Notes: a model not told the origin generated them from the letters alone. DNA of 64,000 bases from Burkholderiales bacterium (GCA_030604135.1 JAUVWL010000002.1:248001-312000); one strand, 5' to 3'; numbered from the stretch's first letter, positions 26,202 through 34,535 are shown. A program made the numbers and translations.

Positions 26202-26825
26202 TCATACCGCCCCCTGCCGAGATGGGGCCGCCTGTGCGGCCACCGGCACCGAGGGCGACACCGACGTCGAAGGTGCGGCCGGTACCCGGCCACCCACCTC
26301 GAAGAAGGTGTAGGACAGGGTGATGGTGGTCACGTCCCGGGGCAGGCGTGGGTCAATGACAAAGGCCACCGGCCACTCCTTCTTTTCGCCCGGTTCAAGT
26401 TCGTACTGGGTGAAGCAGAAACACTCGAGCTTGTTGAAGTGCGAGGCCGACTGCCGCGGTGCGTAGCTGGGGATGGCCTGCGCCGCCATGGACCGGTTCT
26501 GGACGTTCTGGAACTCGTACATGACGGTCGCCAGCTCACCCGGGTGCACCTGAATCGAGCGCTGGGCCGGCTTGAAATGCCAGGGGCCACGCACATTGGT
26601 GTCGAATTCCACCGTGATGGTGCGCGAGGTGTCCACCTGGGTGTTCTGCGGCAGCCGGGTGTTCATCCCGGGCACTTGCCGCTCGGCAATGGCCAGCACG
26701 TTGATGCCCAGGGCATCACAGACGGCACGGTAGATCGGCACCAGCGCATAACCGAAGGCGAACATGCCCAGCGCAACCACGCTGAGCTTGGCCACCATGG
26801 TGAGATTGGCTCGCTTGAGTCCCAT
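26202..26825 (-). CDS. ctaG: CtaG/Cox11 copper chaperone
   Basis: A 207-residue protein with one N-terminal membrane helix (11-31) and a periplasmic immunoglobulin-like domain. It delivers copper to the CuB site of CtaD. The Cys-x-Cys copper motif is ECFCFTQ. The YALVPIYRAVCDALGIN segment following the helix is the family signature. The last 30 residues are an Ala/Pro/Ser-rich extension. It lies 17 bp after the small assembly gene. Confidence 0.96.
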   Translation of the reverse strand: MGLKRANLTMVAKLSVVALGMFAFGYALVPIYRAVCDALGINVLAIAERQVPGMNTRLPQNTQVDTSRTITVEFDTNVRGPWHFKPAQRSIQVHPGELATVMYEFQNVQNRSMAAQAIPSYAPRQSASHFNKLECFCFTQYELEPGEKKEWPVAFVIDPRLPRDVTTITLSYTFFEVGGRVPAAPSTSVSPSVPVAAQAAPSRQGAV

Positions 26826-26842
26826 GACAGATCAGACCGTGG

Positions 26843-26953
26843 TCAGCCGAAAAACCGCATCTTGAACAGGAAGCCGAGGAAGAAGGCGAACGCCACCGAT
26901 GCCAGGATCAAGCCCAGGCGGACGTTCGCGCGTTTCTGTTCCGGCGTCTTCAT
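26843..26953 (-). CDS. Cytochrome oxidase small assembly protein (36 aa)
   Basis: A 36-residue protein: a basic N-terminus (KTPEQKRANVR) and one membrane helix (LGLILASVAFAFFLGF) ending FKMRFFG. Such a mini-protein is regularly found between ctaD and ctaG in betaproteobacteria and is named cytochrome oxidase small assembly protein. Gaps to both neighbours are 17 bp, supporting a real gene. The exact role is unknown. Confidence 0.8.
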   Translation of the reverse strand: MKTPEQKRANVRLGLILASVAFAFFLGFLFKMRFFG

Positions 26954-26970
26954 GGTGGTTTCAGCCACGC

Positions 26971-28590
26971 TCAACCAATCACGCGGGTGGCCGTGGCATC
27001 GAGCTTGGGCGGGTTCTCGAAGGTGTGGTGGGGCGCCGGCGAAGGCACTTCCCATTCCAGCCCTTCCGCGCCTTCCCAGGGCTTTTGCGGCGCCTTTTCA
27101 CCCTTGCCCATCATGGCGGGCAGGATGACGGCCACGAAGAAGTAGACCTGGGCGATACCGAAAGCAAACGCACCCACCGAGGCGATCATGTTGAAGTCGG
27201 TGAACTGCATCGGATAGTCGGCATAACGACGCGGCATGCCGGCCAGGCCCAGGAAGTGCATCGGGAAGAAGGTGATGTTGAACGAGATCATGGACCACCA
27301 GAAGTGGATCTTGCCACGGGTCTCGCTGTACATCACGCCGGTCCACTTGGGCAGCCAGTAGTAGATGCCCGAGAACATGGCGAACAGCGATCCGGCCACC
27401 AGCACGTAGTGGAAGTGCGCCACCACGTAGTAGGTGTCCTGCATCTGGATGTCGATCGGGGCCACCGACAGGATCAGGCCTGTAAAGCCGCCGATGGTGA
27501 ACACGAAGATGAAGCCGACCGCCCACAGCATCGGGGTCTCGAAGGTCATCGAGCCCTTCCACATGGTTGCGATCCAGTTGAAGATCTTCACGCCCGTGGG
27601 CACGGCGATCAGCATGGTGCTGTACATGAAGAACAGCTGACCGGTCACCGGCATGCCGGTGGTGAACATGTGGTGCGCCCACACGACAAAGGACAGGATG
27701 GCGATGGAGCCCGTGGCATAGACCATGGAGGCGTAGCCGAACAGCTTCTTGCGCGCAAAGGCCGGCACCACCTGGCTGACGATGCCGAAGGCCGGCAGGA
27801 TCATGATGTAAACCTCGGGGTGACCGAAGAACCAGAAGATGTGCTGGTACATGATCGGGTCGCCGCCGCCAGCGGGGTTGAAGAAGGCGGTGCCGAAGTG
27901 GCGGTCGGTCAGCGTCATGGTGATGGCGCCGGCCAGCACGGGCATGACCGCGATCAGCAGGTAGGCGGTGATCAGCCAGGTCCAGGCGAACATCGGCATC
28001 TTCATCAGCGTCATGCCGGGGGCACGCATGTTGAGGATGGTCACGATGATGTTGATCGAGCCCATGATGGACGAAGCGCCCAGGATGTGCATGGCGAAGA
28101 TGGCCGCATCCATGGACGGGCCCATCTGCAGCGTCAGCGGCGCGTACAGCGTCCAGCCGGCTGCGGGTGCGCCACCGGGCATGAAGAACGAGCCGGCCAG
28201 GATGATGGCGGCAGGCACCATCAGCCAGAAGCTGAAGTTGTTCATGCGCGCGAAGGCCATGTCGGAGGCGCCGATCTGCAGCGGCAGCATCCAGTTGGCG
28301 AAGCCCACGAAGGCCGGCATGATGGCGCCGAACACCATGATCAGGCCGTGCATGGTGGTCAGCTGGTTGAACAGCTCGGGGTTCACCACCTGCAGGCCGG
28401 GCTGGAACAGCTCGGCGCGGATGAGCAGCGCCAGCAGGCCACCGATCATCAACATAGTGAACGAGAACAGCAGGTACATCGTCCCGATGTCCTTGTGGTT
28501 GGTGGCGTAGACCCAGCGCCGCCAGCCCGTGGGCGCGTGGTGGTCGTGGTCGTGACCGTGCGCGTCGTGGTGGTCAAGAACTGCACTCAT
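26971..28590 (-). CDS. ctaD: Cytochrome c oxidase subunit I (aa3 type)
   Basis: The 539-residue catalytic subunit with 12 membrane helices. It binds heme a and the heme a3/CuB centre that reduces oxygen. Visible landmarks are the low-spin heme His in TTMHGLIMVFG, the CuB His-Tyr region HPEVYIMILPAFG, WAHHMFTTG and HFHYVLVAG. A D-channel Asn-Asn pair lies near ARMNNFSFW. The N-terminus is unusually His-rich (DHHDAHGHDHDHH), possibly metal-binding. It starts 38 bp after ctaC. Confidence 0.98.
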   Translation of the reverse strand: MSAVLDHHDAHGHDHDHHAPTGWRRWVYATNHKDIGTMYLLFSFTMLMIGGLLALLIRAELFQPGLQVVNPELFNQLTTMHGLIMVFGAIMPAFVGFANWMLPLQIGASDMAFARMNNFSFWLMVPAAIILAGSFFMPGGAPAAGWTLYAPLTLQMGPSMDAAIFAMHILGASSIMGSINIIVTILNMRAPGMTLMKMPMFAWTWLITAYLLIAVMPVLAGAITMTLTDRHFGTAFFNPAGGGDPIMYQHIFWFFGHPEVYIMILPAFGIVSQVVPAFARKKLFGYASMVYATGSIAILSFVVWAHHMFTTGMPVTGQLFFMYSTMLIAVPTGVKIFNWIATMWKGSMTFETPMLWAVGFIFVFTIGGFTGLILSVAPIDIQMQDTYYVVAHFHYVLVAGSLFAMFSGIYYWLPKWTGVMYSETRGKIHFWWSMISFNITFFPMHFLGLAGMPRRYADYPMQFTDFNMIASVGAFAFGIAQVYFFVAVILPAMMGKGEKAPQKPWEGAEGLEWEVPSPAPHHTFENPPKLDATATRVIG

Positions 28591-28628
28591 GATCGATTCC
28601 TTGGTCTTTCAGAATTCGGGGGGCCGGT

Positions 28629-29822
28629 TCACTGGCGCGCAGCGACCACATCGGCCGGCTGCACGAGTCGCTCGGTCGCGTTGGACCAGCTGTTCTTGGT
28701 GAAGGTCATGACGGCGGCCAGTTCGGTGTCGGACAGCTGCTTCCAGGCCGGCATGGAACCGCCACCCGCACCGTTGAGCATGATGCTGATGAACTGCGCA
28801 GGATCGGTGGCGGTCACGATGGCCGAGCCATCGAGGGCCTTGATGGGACCTGCGCCCTTGCCGCTGGCCTGGTGGCAAGCCGCGCAGTTGGCGGCGTAAA
28901 CCGATTCGCCGCGCTGCACCAGATCGGCCAGGGTCCACACCTTGGTCGGGTCGTCGGCCGCAGCGGCCATGATGGCCTGTTGCTCGGCCACCCAGACGCT
29001 GTATTCCTGGGCGGTCACCACCTTGACGTGGATGGGCATGTAGGCGTGTTCCTTGCCGCACAGTTCGGCACACTGACCGTAGAAGTCGCCGGTGCGCTCG
29101 GCTCGGAACCAGGTGTCGCGCACGAAGCCCGGGATGGCGTCCTGCTTGACGCCAAAAGCCGGCACCATCCAGGCATGGATCACGTCGTTGGCGGTGGTGA
29201 TGATGCGGATCTTCTTGCCCACCGGCACCACCATCGGGTTGTCGACCTTCAGCAGGTAGTCGTCCACCGGCTCGGGGCGGCCGCTGGCGGACATGACGCG
29301 GTGGCTGTTGTCCAGAGTGGACAGGAAGCCGATGCCCTCGCCTTCGCCTTTGAGGTACTCGTAGCCCCACTTCCATTGCATGCCGACCGCCTTGATGGTG
29401 ATGTCGGCGTTGGTGGTGTCTTTCTGGGCCACCAGCACTTTGGTGGCCGGCAGGGCCATGCCGATGACGATCAGCAAGGGCACGATGGTCCAGCCCAGCT
29501 CCACCCAGATCGGCTCGGGCAGTTCCTGCGCCTTGTGACCCACCGACTTGCGGTGCTTGAGGATGGAGTAGAACATGACGCCGAACACGATCACGAAGAT
29601 CACGGCGCAGATGCCCATCATGAACCAGTGCAGCCAGTGCTGCTCTTCGGCGATGCGGGTGGCCGGGGGCGCGAAATTCAACTGGTTGACGGCCGGGCCA
29701 CCTGGCAGGTCGTTGACCCGTTGCGCGGCGGCCGTCACCCAGACACCCGCGCCCAGGAAAAGGCCCGTCATCGTCGACCGCACGGCGGCCAGCCTCTGTC
29801 GCAAGGACATACCCGATTTCAT
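28629..29822 (-). CDS. ctaC: Cytochrome c oxidase subunit II with fused cytochrome c domain
   Basis: A 397-residue protein with a signal/anchor, two membrane helices (about 67-95 and 105-130), a CuA cupredoxin domain (CAELCGKEHAYM) and a C-terminal class I cytochrome c domain with CAACH and an axial Met in GSMPAW. The fused c domain makes this a caa3-like subunit II that can accept electrons directly. The ATG at 29822 is preferred; an in-frame GTG lies at 29834. It is first in the structural cox unit, with an FNR box just upstream. Confidence 0.95.
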   Translation of the reverse strand: MKSGMSLRQRLAAVRSTMTGLFLGAGVWVTAAAQRVNDLPGGPAVNQLNFAPPATRIAEEQHWLHWFMMGICAVIFVIVFGVMFYSILKHRKSVGHKAQELPEPIWVELGWTIVPLLIVIGMALPATKVLVAQKDTTNADITIKAVGMQWKWGYEYLKGEGEGIGFLSTLDNSHRVMSASGRPEPVDDYLLKVDNPMVVPVGKKIRIITTANDVIHAWMVPAFGVKQDAIPGFVRDTWFRAERTGDFYGQCAELCGKEHAYMPIHVKVVTAQEYSVWVAEQQAIMAAAADDPTKVWTLADLVQRGESVYAANCAACHQASGKGAGPIKALDGSAIVTATDPAQFISIMLNGAGGGSMPAWKQLSDTELAAVMTFTKNSWSNATERLVQPADVVAARQ

Positions 29823-29857
29823 CGTCGTACTCACTTTGTGCGCCTCAAATATAAGTA

Positions 29858-29871
29858 TTGATTTATATCAA
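29858..29871. promoter_or_regulatory. FNR/Anr box upstream of ctaC
   Basis: TTGATTTATATCAA is a perfect match to the FNR consensus TTGAT-N4-ATCAA. It is centred about 42 bp upstream of the ctaC ATG, in an AT-rich stretch. A site this close to the start would most simply repress the aa3 oxidase under low oxygen (inference). Confidence 0.8.
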
Positions 29872-29933
29872 TGCAAATTAAAACAAATTTTCCCGTCCTC
29901 GCCCACCCGGGGAAATACCCAACCCTCTACCCC

Positions 29934-30413
29934 TCACACATCCCGCAAGGCCCGCCGCAGTTCGTTCAGCAGCAGTGGCCTCAACTCGGGCCTCAGGTGG
30001 CGACCAATCCGGACCGTCTGGGCGCCCGCCCGAACCTCGATCAGCACCTGCCGCCCGCCCGAATGCAACCGGACGTGCCCGCGCTCAAACTCGCTTCGCC
30101 GGATCTCACCAGCGCTCTCGCTCTCCACGATCAGTTGCCCGCCGCGAATGGTCACACTCTCACCGTCGGTGGCGTGGCGCGCATGCACGACAAATGCCGC
30201 TCCCAGCGCCAGCAGTTCGAGCACGGCAAAGGGCATGACCAGCACCGCACCCTGTGTCCAGAAAAACACCGCAAACCCGAGAGACACCGTGCCCAGCAAG
30301 GCAAAAACCATCGCCAGCTGGGACGGCGCCACCGAACAATGACGACGCAGGGACCAGACCAGAGCACCATCGCAGCTCTGAGCCAGTCGATACACATCCG
30401 GATCGCTGTTCAA
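29934..30413 (-). CDS. DUF2244 membrane protein, probable TTG start
   Basis: A 159-residue protein with two central membrane helices (about 35-75, MVFALLGTVSLGFAVFFW onward) and a basic C-terminal domain, matching DUF2244. This family is typically found next to cox genes; function unknown. No ATG fits near the expected N-terminus. A TTG at 30413 is preceded by GGGAGGGG at good spacing and gives NSDPDVYRLAQS, so it is chosen. It lies 111 bp upstream of ctaC on the same strand with an FNR box on each side. Confidence 0.75.
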   Translation of the reverse strand: MNSDPDVYRLAQSCDGALVWSLRRHCSVAPSQLAMVFALLGTVSLGFAVFFWTQGAVLVMPFAVLELLALGAAFVVHARHATDGESVTIRGGQLIVESESAGEIRRSEFERGHVRLHSGGRQVLIEVRAGAQTVRIGRHLRPELRPLLLNELRRALRDV

Positions 30414-30477
30414 GCACCCCTCCCGCCAAGCCCTTGCAGCACCGCCGCAAAGCAACAGGGAAAATGCCCTGGAGAGT

Positions 30478-30491
30478 TTGATTTATGTCAA
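30478..30491. promoter_or_regulatory. FNR/Anr box upstream of the DUF2244 gene
   Basis: TTGATTTATGTCAA matches TTGAT-N4-ATCAA at nine of ten positions and shares its TTTAT spacer region with the site before ctaC. It lies 65 bp upstream of the TTG start. The distance suits either activation or repression; the direction is not known. Confidence 0.7.
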
Positions 30492-30581
30492 TTGTAGCGA
30501 GGTAAATCCCCCGTCCTGCTGACACGTCACCTCATCCGACTGGGGCATCGTGGCATATGGCGACACGCCGGCATCCGAAGG

Positions 30582-31517
30582 TCAGCGGCGCGAGGACCGA
30601 AGCATGTCCCGCAGGGTGTCCAAGGGGACACTTTGCTGTGGCAGCGCCTTCAAGCTGGGCCTGGGCTTGAAGGCATGTCCGTAGATGAGTTCGAACGACA
30701 GACGCAGGCGGCCATCCGGATCGCGGGGCATGTCGGCGCACATGCCTTCGATGAGATGCTGGCGCCAGGCGCGCCCCCTCAGCCCGGCAAAGCGTTGGCT
30801 GCTGAAGTTGCGGCCCAGCAGGCGAAGCTCGTCCAGCATGGCTTCGGCGCTGCTGTAGGTCAAGGTGATGCGCTCCATGTCCACCACCGGCTCGGCAAAG
30901 CCGGCCTGCACCAGAAGATCGCCCCAGTCGTGCATATCGACAAATCCATGGGTGGGCTCGCCCCAGCCGCGCAGCCGATACAGCGCCCGCAGCTCGGACA
31001 GGCTGTCCGGCCCCAGGCAGGAGAACATCAGAAAACCATCGGTGTCGATGTGTCGGTTCCAGCGTTGCAGCAGTTGCAGTGGATGGGGCTCCAGATGCAA
31101 GCACATGTTGGCCCACACCATGCCGACCCGGATCCGTTCATCGGCCAGCGACGCGAGCGCGGGGTTCTTGCGGCGCAGGAAACGCCACGGTGTCCGCTGC
31201 CCGCCGTTGACCGCGCTCAAGGCCCCCGGTGCATCCTGGGCCACCACATGACACTGGGCACCCGGAAGGCGCTGCAGCAAGTGGCGGTGGGCCTGGAGTC
31301 CGCCCAACGCAGGTTCCCAGTGCAGCCAGCTCGAAGGCAACTGGCGAAAGCAGTCAAGCCGGGTCAGCATGCGGGACGCCACCTCTTCATGCAGCCACGG
31401 GGTGGTGAGGACGAGACGCCGGGTCCAGCGGGCCACCGCCACCGGATCGAGCCCTGGCACGCTGTCGATCGGCTCTGCCTGCGGTGGATCGACCGGGGTG
31501 GAAGGCGTCGGGTTCAC
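30582..31517 (-). CDS. BioC-like methyltransferase fold protein, SAM motif degraded
   Basis: A 311-residue protein aligning with betaproteobacterial BioC (malonyl-ACP O-methyltransferase): EEVASRMLTRLDCF near the N-terminus, WANMCLHLEPHP, and LMFSCLGPDSLSELRALY as the post-motif strand. The glycine-rich SAM motif I (expected D-x-G-C-G-x-G) reads WEPALGG, so SAM binding is doubtful. No biotin genes are nearby. The start is a GTG at 31517, as no ATG precedes the conserved region. It is divergent from comF (58 bp). It could be a non-catalytic relative. Confidence 0.65.
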   Translation of the reverse strand: MNPTPSTPVDPPQAEPIDSVPGLDPVAVARWTRRLVLTTPWLHEEVASRMLTRLDCFRQLPSSWLHWEPALGGLQAHRHLLQRLPGAQCHVVAQDAPGALSAVNGGQRTPWRFLRRKNPALASLADERIRVGMVWANMCLHLEPHPLQLLQRWNRHIDTDGFLMFSCLGPDSLSELRALYRLRGWGEPTHGFVDMHDWGDLLVQAGFAEPVVDMERITLTYSSAEAMLDELRLLGRNFSSQRFAGLRGRAWRQHLIEGMCADMPRDPDGRLRLSFELIYGHAFKPRPSLKALPQQSVPLDTLRDMLRSSRR

Positions 31518-31575
31518 TGTGAGTTCTGACAGGCCGGTGTCGCGGAGCTGGTTGGCCGATCAGTATATTGGCTGC

Positions 31576-32316
31576 ATGTTGTCCCTATGGCGATCCTGGT
31601 CCGCCCTCTGGCCAGGCCAATGCGAAGTCTGCTCGACCTGGCCGAGTGATCCGGTCTGTACGGCCTGTGTGCGCCGGTTTGCCGCACCACGCTGGCGTTG
31701 CCAGACCTGCGCTGCGCCGGCTCCACCTGGTCAAACCCGCTGTACCGACTGCCTGGTGCCTGGCAAACCGCGCCACCTGGTTCATTGCGTGGCAGCGGTG
31801 GACTACGCCTACCCCTGGGACGGGCTGGTGGCCCGCCTGAAATTCCGCAATGAACCCGCGTGGGCCCATACCATGGCCCGCCTGATGCTGCAGCGCCCTG
31901 AAGTGCGCACGCTGCTGACCGAAGCCGACCTGATGGTCCCGGTTCCGCTGACCGCCGGCCGGCTCGCCGAACGCGGCTACAACCAGGCTTGGGAGATCGC
32001 CAAGGCCTTGCGCCTGTTGGGGCGGCAAATGGTCTTGACGGTCCCTGGGCCTGGCGCCCAAACCCTGATGCGCCACGGCGAACAGCCTGACCAGCACACG
32101 CTCTCGCGCGAGCAGCGTTGGCGGAACCTGCGCCAGGCCTTCCAGGTTCATCCGGCGCACGGTGGCGAGCTGAGCGGAAAGCGCGTCTTGCTGGTGGACG
32201 ATGTAAGCACCACAGGCGCCACGCTGGAGATGGCCGCCCGGGCACTGCGCAGAGCCGGCGCAGCCGAAGTCCACGGTCTCGTGTTTGCGAGAACGGACAC
32301 GGCACGACCCACGTGA
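31576..32316 (+). CDS. comF: ComF family phosphoribosyltransferase-like protein
   Basis: A 246-residue protein with an N-terminal zinc-finger-like Cys cluster (CEVC..CTAC and CQTC..CTDC within residues 15-60) and a C-terminal type I PRT domain with the PRPP loop VLLVDDVSTTGATL. In competent bacteria ComF acts in the cytoplasm during DNA uptake; in others its role is unclear. VPVPLTAGRLAERGYNQ is conserved. A TATATT hexamer ends 6 nt before the ATG and there is no Shine-Dalgarno, so a leaderless message is possible. Confidence 0.9.
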   Translation: MLSLWRSWSALWPGQCEVCSTWPSDPVCTACVRRFAAPRWRCQTCAAPAPPGQTRCTDCLVPGKPRHLVHCVAAVDYAYPWDGLVARLKFRNEPAWAHTMARLMLQRPEVRTLLTEADLMVPVPLTAGRLAERGYNQAWEIAKALRLLGRQMVLTVPGPGAQTLMRHGEQPDQHTLSREQRWRNLRQAFQVHPAHGGELSGKRVLLVDDVSTTGATLEMAARALRRAGAAEVHGLVFARTDTARPT

Positions 32317-32524
32317 ACCCGTGGCCTGCACAGCGACCCGACACGGCCGCTGTTGAAACTGTTACATCACCGATAGCAGCCGATGCCGGCTCCGCCGGTT
32401 TGATGACGCTATGATGGCCCCCTCGCAGGGAGCGGAGAAGACCGGTCAACCGGCCCGACGAACGCACTGGGGGGTCGCTGCTGCAACACCCAGACAACAT
32501 TCACGCGCCCGTCTGCCTGCCCGC

Positions 32525-32998
32525 ATGTTCAATGTCGTCCTGGTCACTCCCGAGATCCCGCCCAACACGGGCAATGTGATCCGGTTGTGCGCCAACACCG
32601 GCTGCCGTCTGCACCTGATCGAGCCGCTGGGCTTCTCAATGGACGACAAGCAGCTGCGCCGCGCCGGGCTCGACTACCACGAGTTCGCCGAGGTGCAGCG
32701 CCACCCGGACTGGGGTGCGTTTCTGGCCATGGCCCGACCCCCGCACGAGCGCCTGCTGGCGCTGAGCACCCGGGGCCTTCGCCGCGTCCATGACCATAGC
32801 TTCGATGTCGGGGACTGGCTGGTGTTCGGTTCTGAAACCCGAGGTCTGCCGGACCACATCCTCGACAGCTTTGCGCCCGAGCAACGCCTTCGTTTGCCGA
32901 TGCGACCCGGTCAGCGCAGCCTGAACCTGTCAAACGCGGTGGCTGCTGTGGTGTTCGAAGCCTGGCGCCAGCAAGACTTCGAAGGCAGTGCCCCATGA
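32525..32998 (+). CDS. trmL: tRNA (cytidine/uridine-34-2'-O)-methyltransferase
   Basis: A 157-residue minimal SPOUT methyltransferase. Signature segments are PEIPPNTGNVIRLCANTG, LIEPLGFSMDDKQLRRAGLDY, FGSETRGLP and RSLNLSNAVA of the trefoil knot. TrmL methylates the wobble ribose of tRNA-Leu isoacceptors CAA and UAA, and a tRNA-Leu(CAA) gene is present in this window. The ATG at 32525 starts FNVVLVTPEIPP, as in the family. It follows comF by 208 bp. Confidence 0.94.
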   Translation: MFNVVLVTPEIPPNTGNVIRLCANTGCRLHLIEPLGFSMDDKQLRRAGLDYHEFAEVQRHPDWGAFLAMARPPHERLLALSTRGLRRVHDHSFDVGDWLVFGSETRGLPDHILDSFAPEQRLRLPMRPGQRSLNLSNAVAAVVFEAWRQQDFEGSAP

Positions 32999-33047
32999 AC
33001 CGAGACCTTGCACCCATGCGACTGCAGTCCACTGGCAGGAGAGCTTG

Positions 33048-33368
33048 TTGATCCCGGCCATCACCCGCATCCTGCGCCTCGCCTTTGGCCAAAAACAGGC
33101 AGCGCCGCGCAAGGCGGGCCTACAGGACCTCACACGCATCCGTCAGGCATTGGCGGCCAGTTTCGAAGACTGTCTGGGAGAGGCGGCCGACCGACTTCGC
33201 CGTCGGATCGAGCTGGCGCGCACACCCCAGGAACTCTGGCTGCTGCGCAACGATGCTTTCCAGATCATTGCCCACCGCCACGACCAGTCCGTCGCATCGG
33301 AACGCATCAACGGGCTGTTGCCTGCTTTCGAGGGCTGGATCGATTCGCGTCAGATCGGACGGGTCTGA
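33048..33368 (+). CDS. Hypothetical protein, probable TTG start
   Basis: A 106-residue soluble basic protein, not recognised. It has a short hydrophobic start (IPAITRILRLAFG), then charged helices, and ends RINGLLPAFEGWID. The TTG at 33048 is chosen because GGAG lies 6 nt upstream. A GTG at 32988 would extend it by 20 residues, overlapping trmL, with no Shine-Dalgarno. Codon use is like its neighbours, which supports a real gene. Function cannot be assigned. Confidence 0.55.
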   Translation: MIPAITRILRLAFGQKQAAPRKAGLQDLTRIRQALAASFEDCLGEAADRLRRRIELARTPQELWLLRNDAFQIIAHRHDQSVASERINGLLPAFEGWIDSRQIGRV

Positions 33369-33400
33369 CGATCGGCAAGGACTCGGCCGAACGGCCCTGA

Positions 33401-33856
33401 TCAGGTGTAATGCCGTGCCAGCGACTCGGCCACACACACCGGTTTGTCGCTCCCTTCGCGCTCGACCAGCACCTGCCAGGTCAGTTGCACGCCGTTGCCC
33501 TCCAGGGGCTCGCTGGCCAGCAGCGTCAGGCGTGCACGCACCCGACTGCCCACTGGCACGGGCGACGGAAACCGGACCTTGTTGAGTCCGTAGTTGATGC
33601 CCATGCGCACCGGCGGGAAACCCATGGCCAGGTCGAAGAAACGGGGCAATAAGGACAGCGTGAGAAAGCCATGCGCAATGGTGGTACCGAACGGCCCCTG
33701 CCGGGCTCGTTCGATGTCGCAATGGATCCACTGGTGGTCTCCGGTGGCCTGGGCGAACTGGTCGACCTGTGCCTGGGAGATGGTGATCCAGTCGCTGACA
33801 GCCACTTCCTGGCCGATACAGGCCGTCAGCTCGGCCATCGATTCAAATCGCTTCAT
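33401..33856 (-). CDS. MaoC-like (R)-enoyl-CoA hydratase
   Basis: A 151-residue single hot-dog-fold protein. The hydratase-2 catalytic Asp and His lie in ATGDHQWIHCD, with the following IAHGFLTLSLLP typical of the MaoC/nodulation protein N group. Such enzymes hydrate enoyl-CoA, for example linking fatty acid oxidation to PHA synthesis. It starts as a separate minus-strand gene convergent with the hypothetical protein and is followed upstream by parA. Confidence 0.9.
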   Translation of the reverse strand: MKRFESMAELTACIGQEVAVSDWITISQAQVDQFAQATGDHQWIHCDIERARQGPFGTTIAHGFLTLSLLPRFFDLAMGFPPVRMGINYGLNKVRFPSPVPVGSRVRARLTLLASEPLEGNGVQLTWQVLVEREGSDKPVCVAESLARHYT

Positions 33857-33917
33857 GGCGTCACCTTAGCAGGGCCACCACCACCGTCCTGTCGGCGCTG
33901 TGACAGTGGCTGTCCGC

Positions 33918-34535
33918 TCAGCGGTCCAGCCACTCGCAAATGGGCTGCCATTGCAGCAGATCCTTTTCCACCCGGCTGGGCGCCACATCGAACAGGGTCA
34001 GCCCGCGGGCGGCCAGGTGGATGTAGTTCTGCGTGTCGCGCAGGTAGGCCAGCACGGGCAAGCCCAGCCCCGAGACGAACTCGCGCAGCTTGTCGGCGGC
34101 AATGGTGCGCGGATCGACCCGCATGCCGATGATGCCGATGTCCAGCTGGGACGAGCGCTTGAGCTCTGCCACCTCGTCCAGAAAGGCCCGCGTCGCATAG
34201 ATGTCGAAAATGCTGGGCTGCAAAGGCACCAGCACCTTGTCGGCCAGGCGCATCACGTCCTTGAAGCGCCAGCCGTGCAGCCCGGCCGGGGTGTCGAGCA
34301 CCACGTGCGAGACGTCGCGGGGCGGGCGGGCAATCAGGTCATGCGAGATGTCCCAGGTCTGGATCGTGCGTGCTTCCGGCGGTCGCAGGCGCAACCACAG
34401 CCGCGACGACTGCTGGCGGTCTGCATCACCCAGCATGACGCTGTGACCCTGGCTGGCAAAGTAACCGGCCACGTTGGTCGACAGCGTGGACTTGCCCACG
34501 CCACCCTTGGGATTCGCCACCAGCACCACAGGCAT
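33918..34535 (-). CDS. Orphan ParA-family ATPase
   Basis: A 205-residue deviant Walker A ATPase. NPKGGVGKSTLSTN holds the signature Lys, LDTPAG is the Walker B-like segment and the mid-section has DADRQQSSRLWL. The small size and lack of an N-terminal DNA-binding domain resemble VirC1/ParC-like or MinD-like positioning ATPases. No parB, parS-like array or conjugation gene is nearby. The cargo is unknown. It lies between maoC and tauE genes with 61 bp and 59 bp gaps. Confidence 0.88.
   Translation of the reverse strand: MPVVLVANPKGGVGKSTLSTNVAGYFASQGHSVMLGDADRQQSSRLWLRLRPPEARTIQTWDISHDLIARPPRDVSHVVLDTPAGLHGWRFKDVMRLADKVLVPLQPSIFDIYATRAFLDEVAELKRSSQLDIGIIGMRVDPRTIAADKLREFVSGLGLPVLAYLRDTQNYIHLAARGLTLFDVAPSRVEKDLLQWQPICEWLDR

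Noticed and set aside
26899-28899. A 666-codon plus-strand open frame antisense to ctaD
   Set aside because: An Asp/His/Gly-rich shadow of ctaD; ctaD motifs are complete on the other strand.
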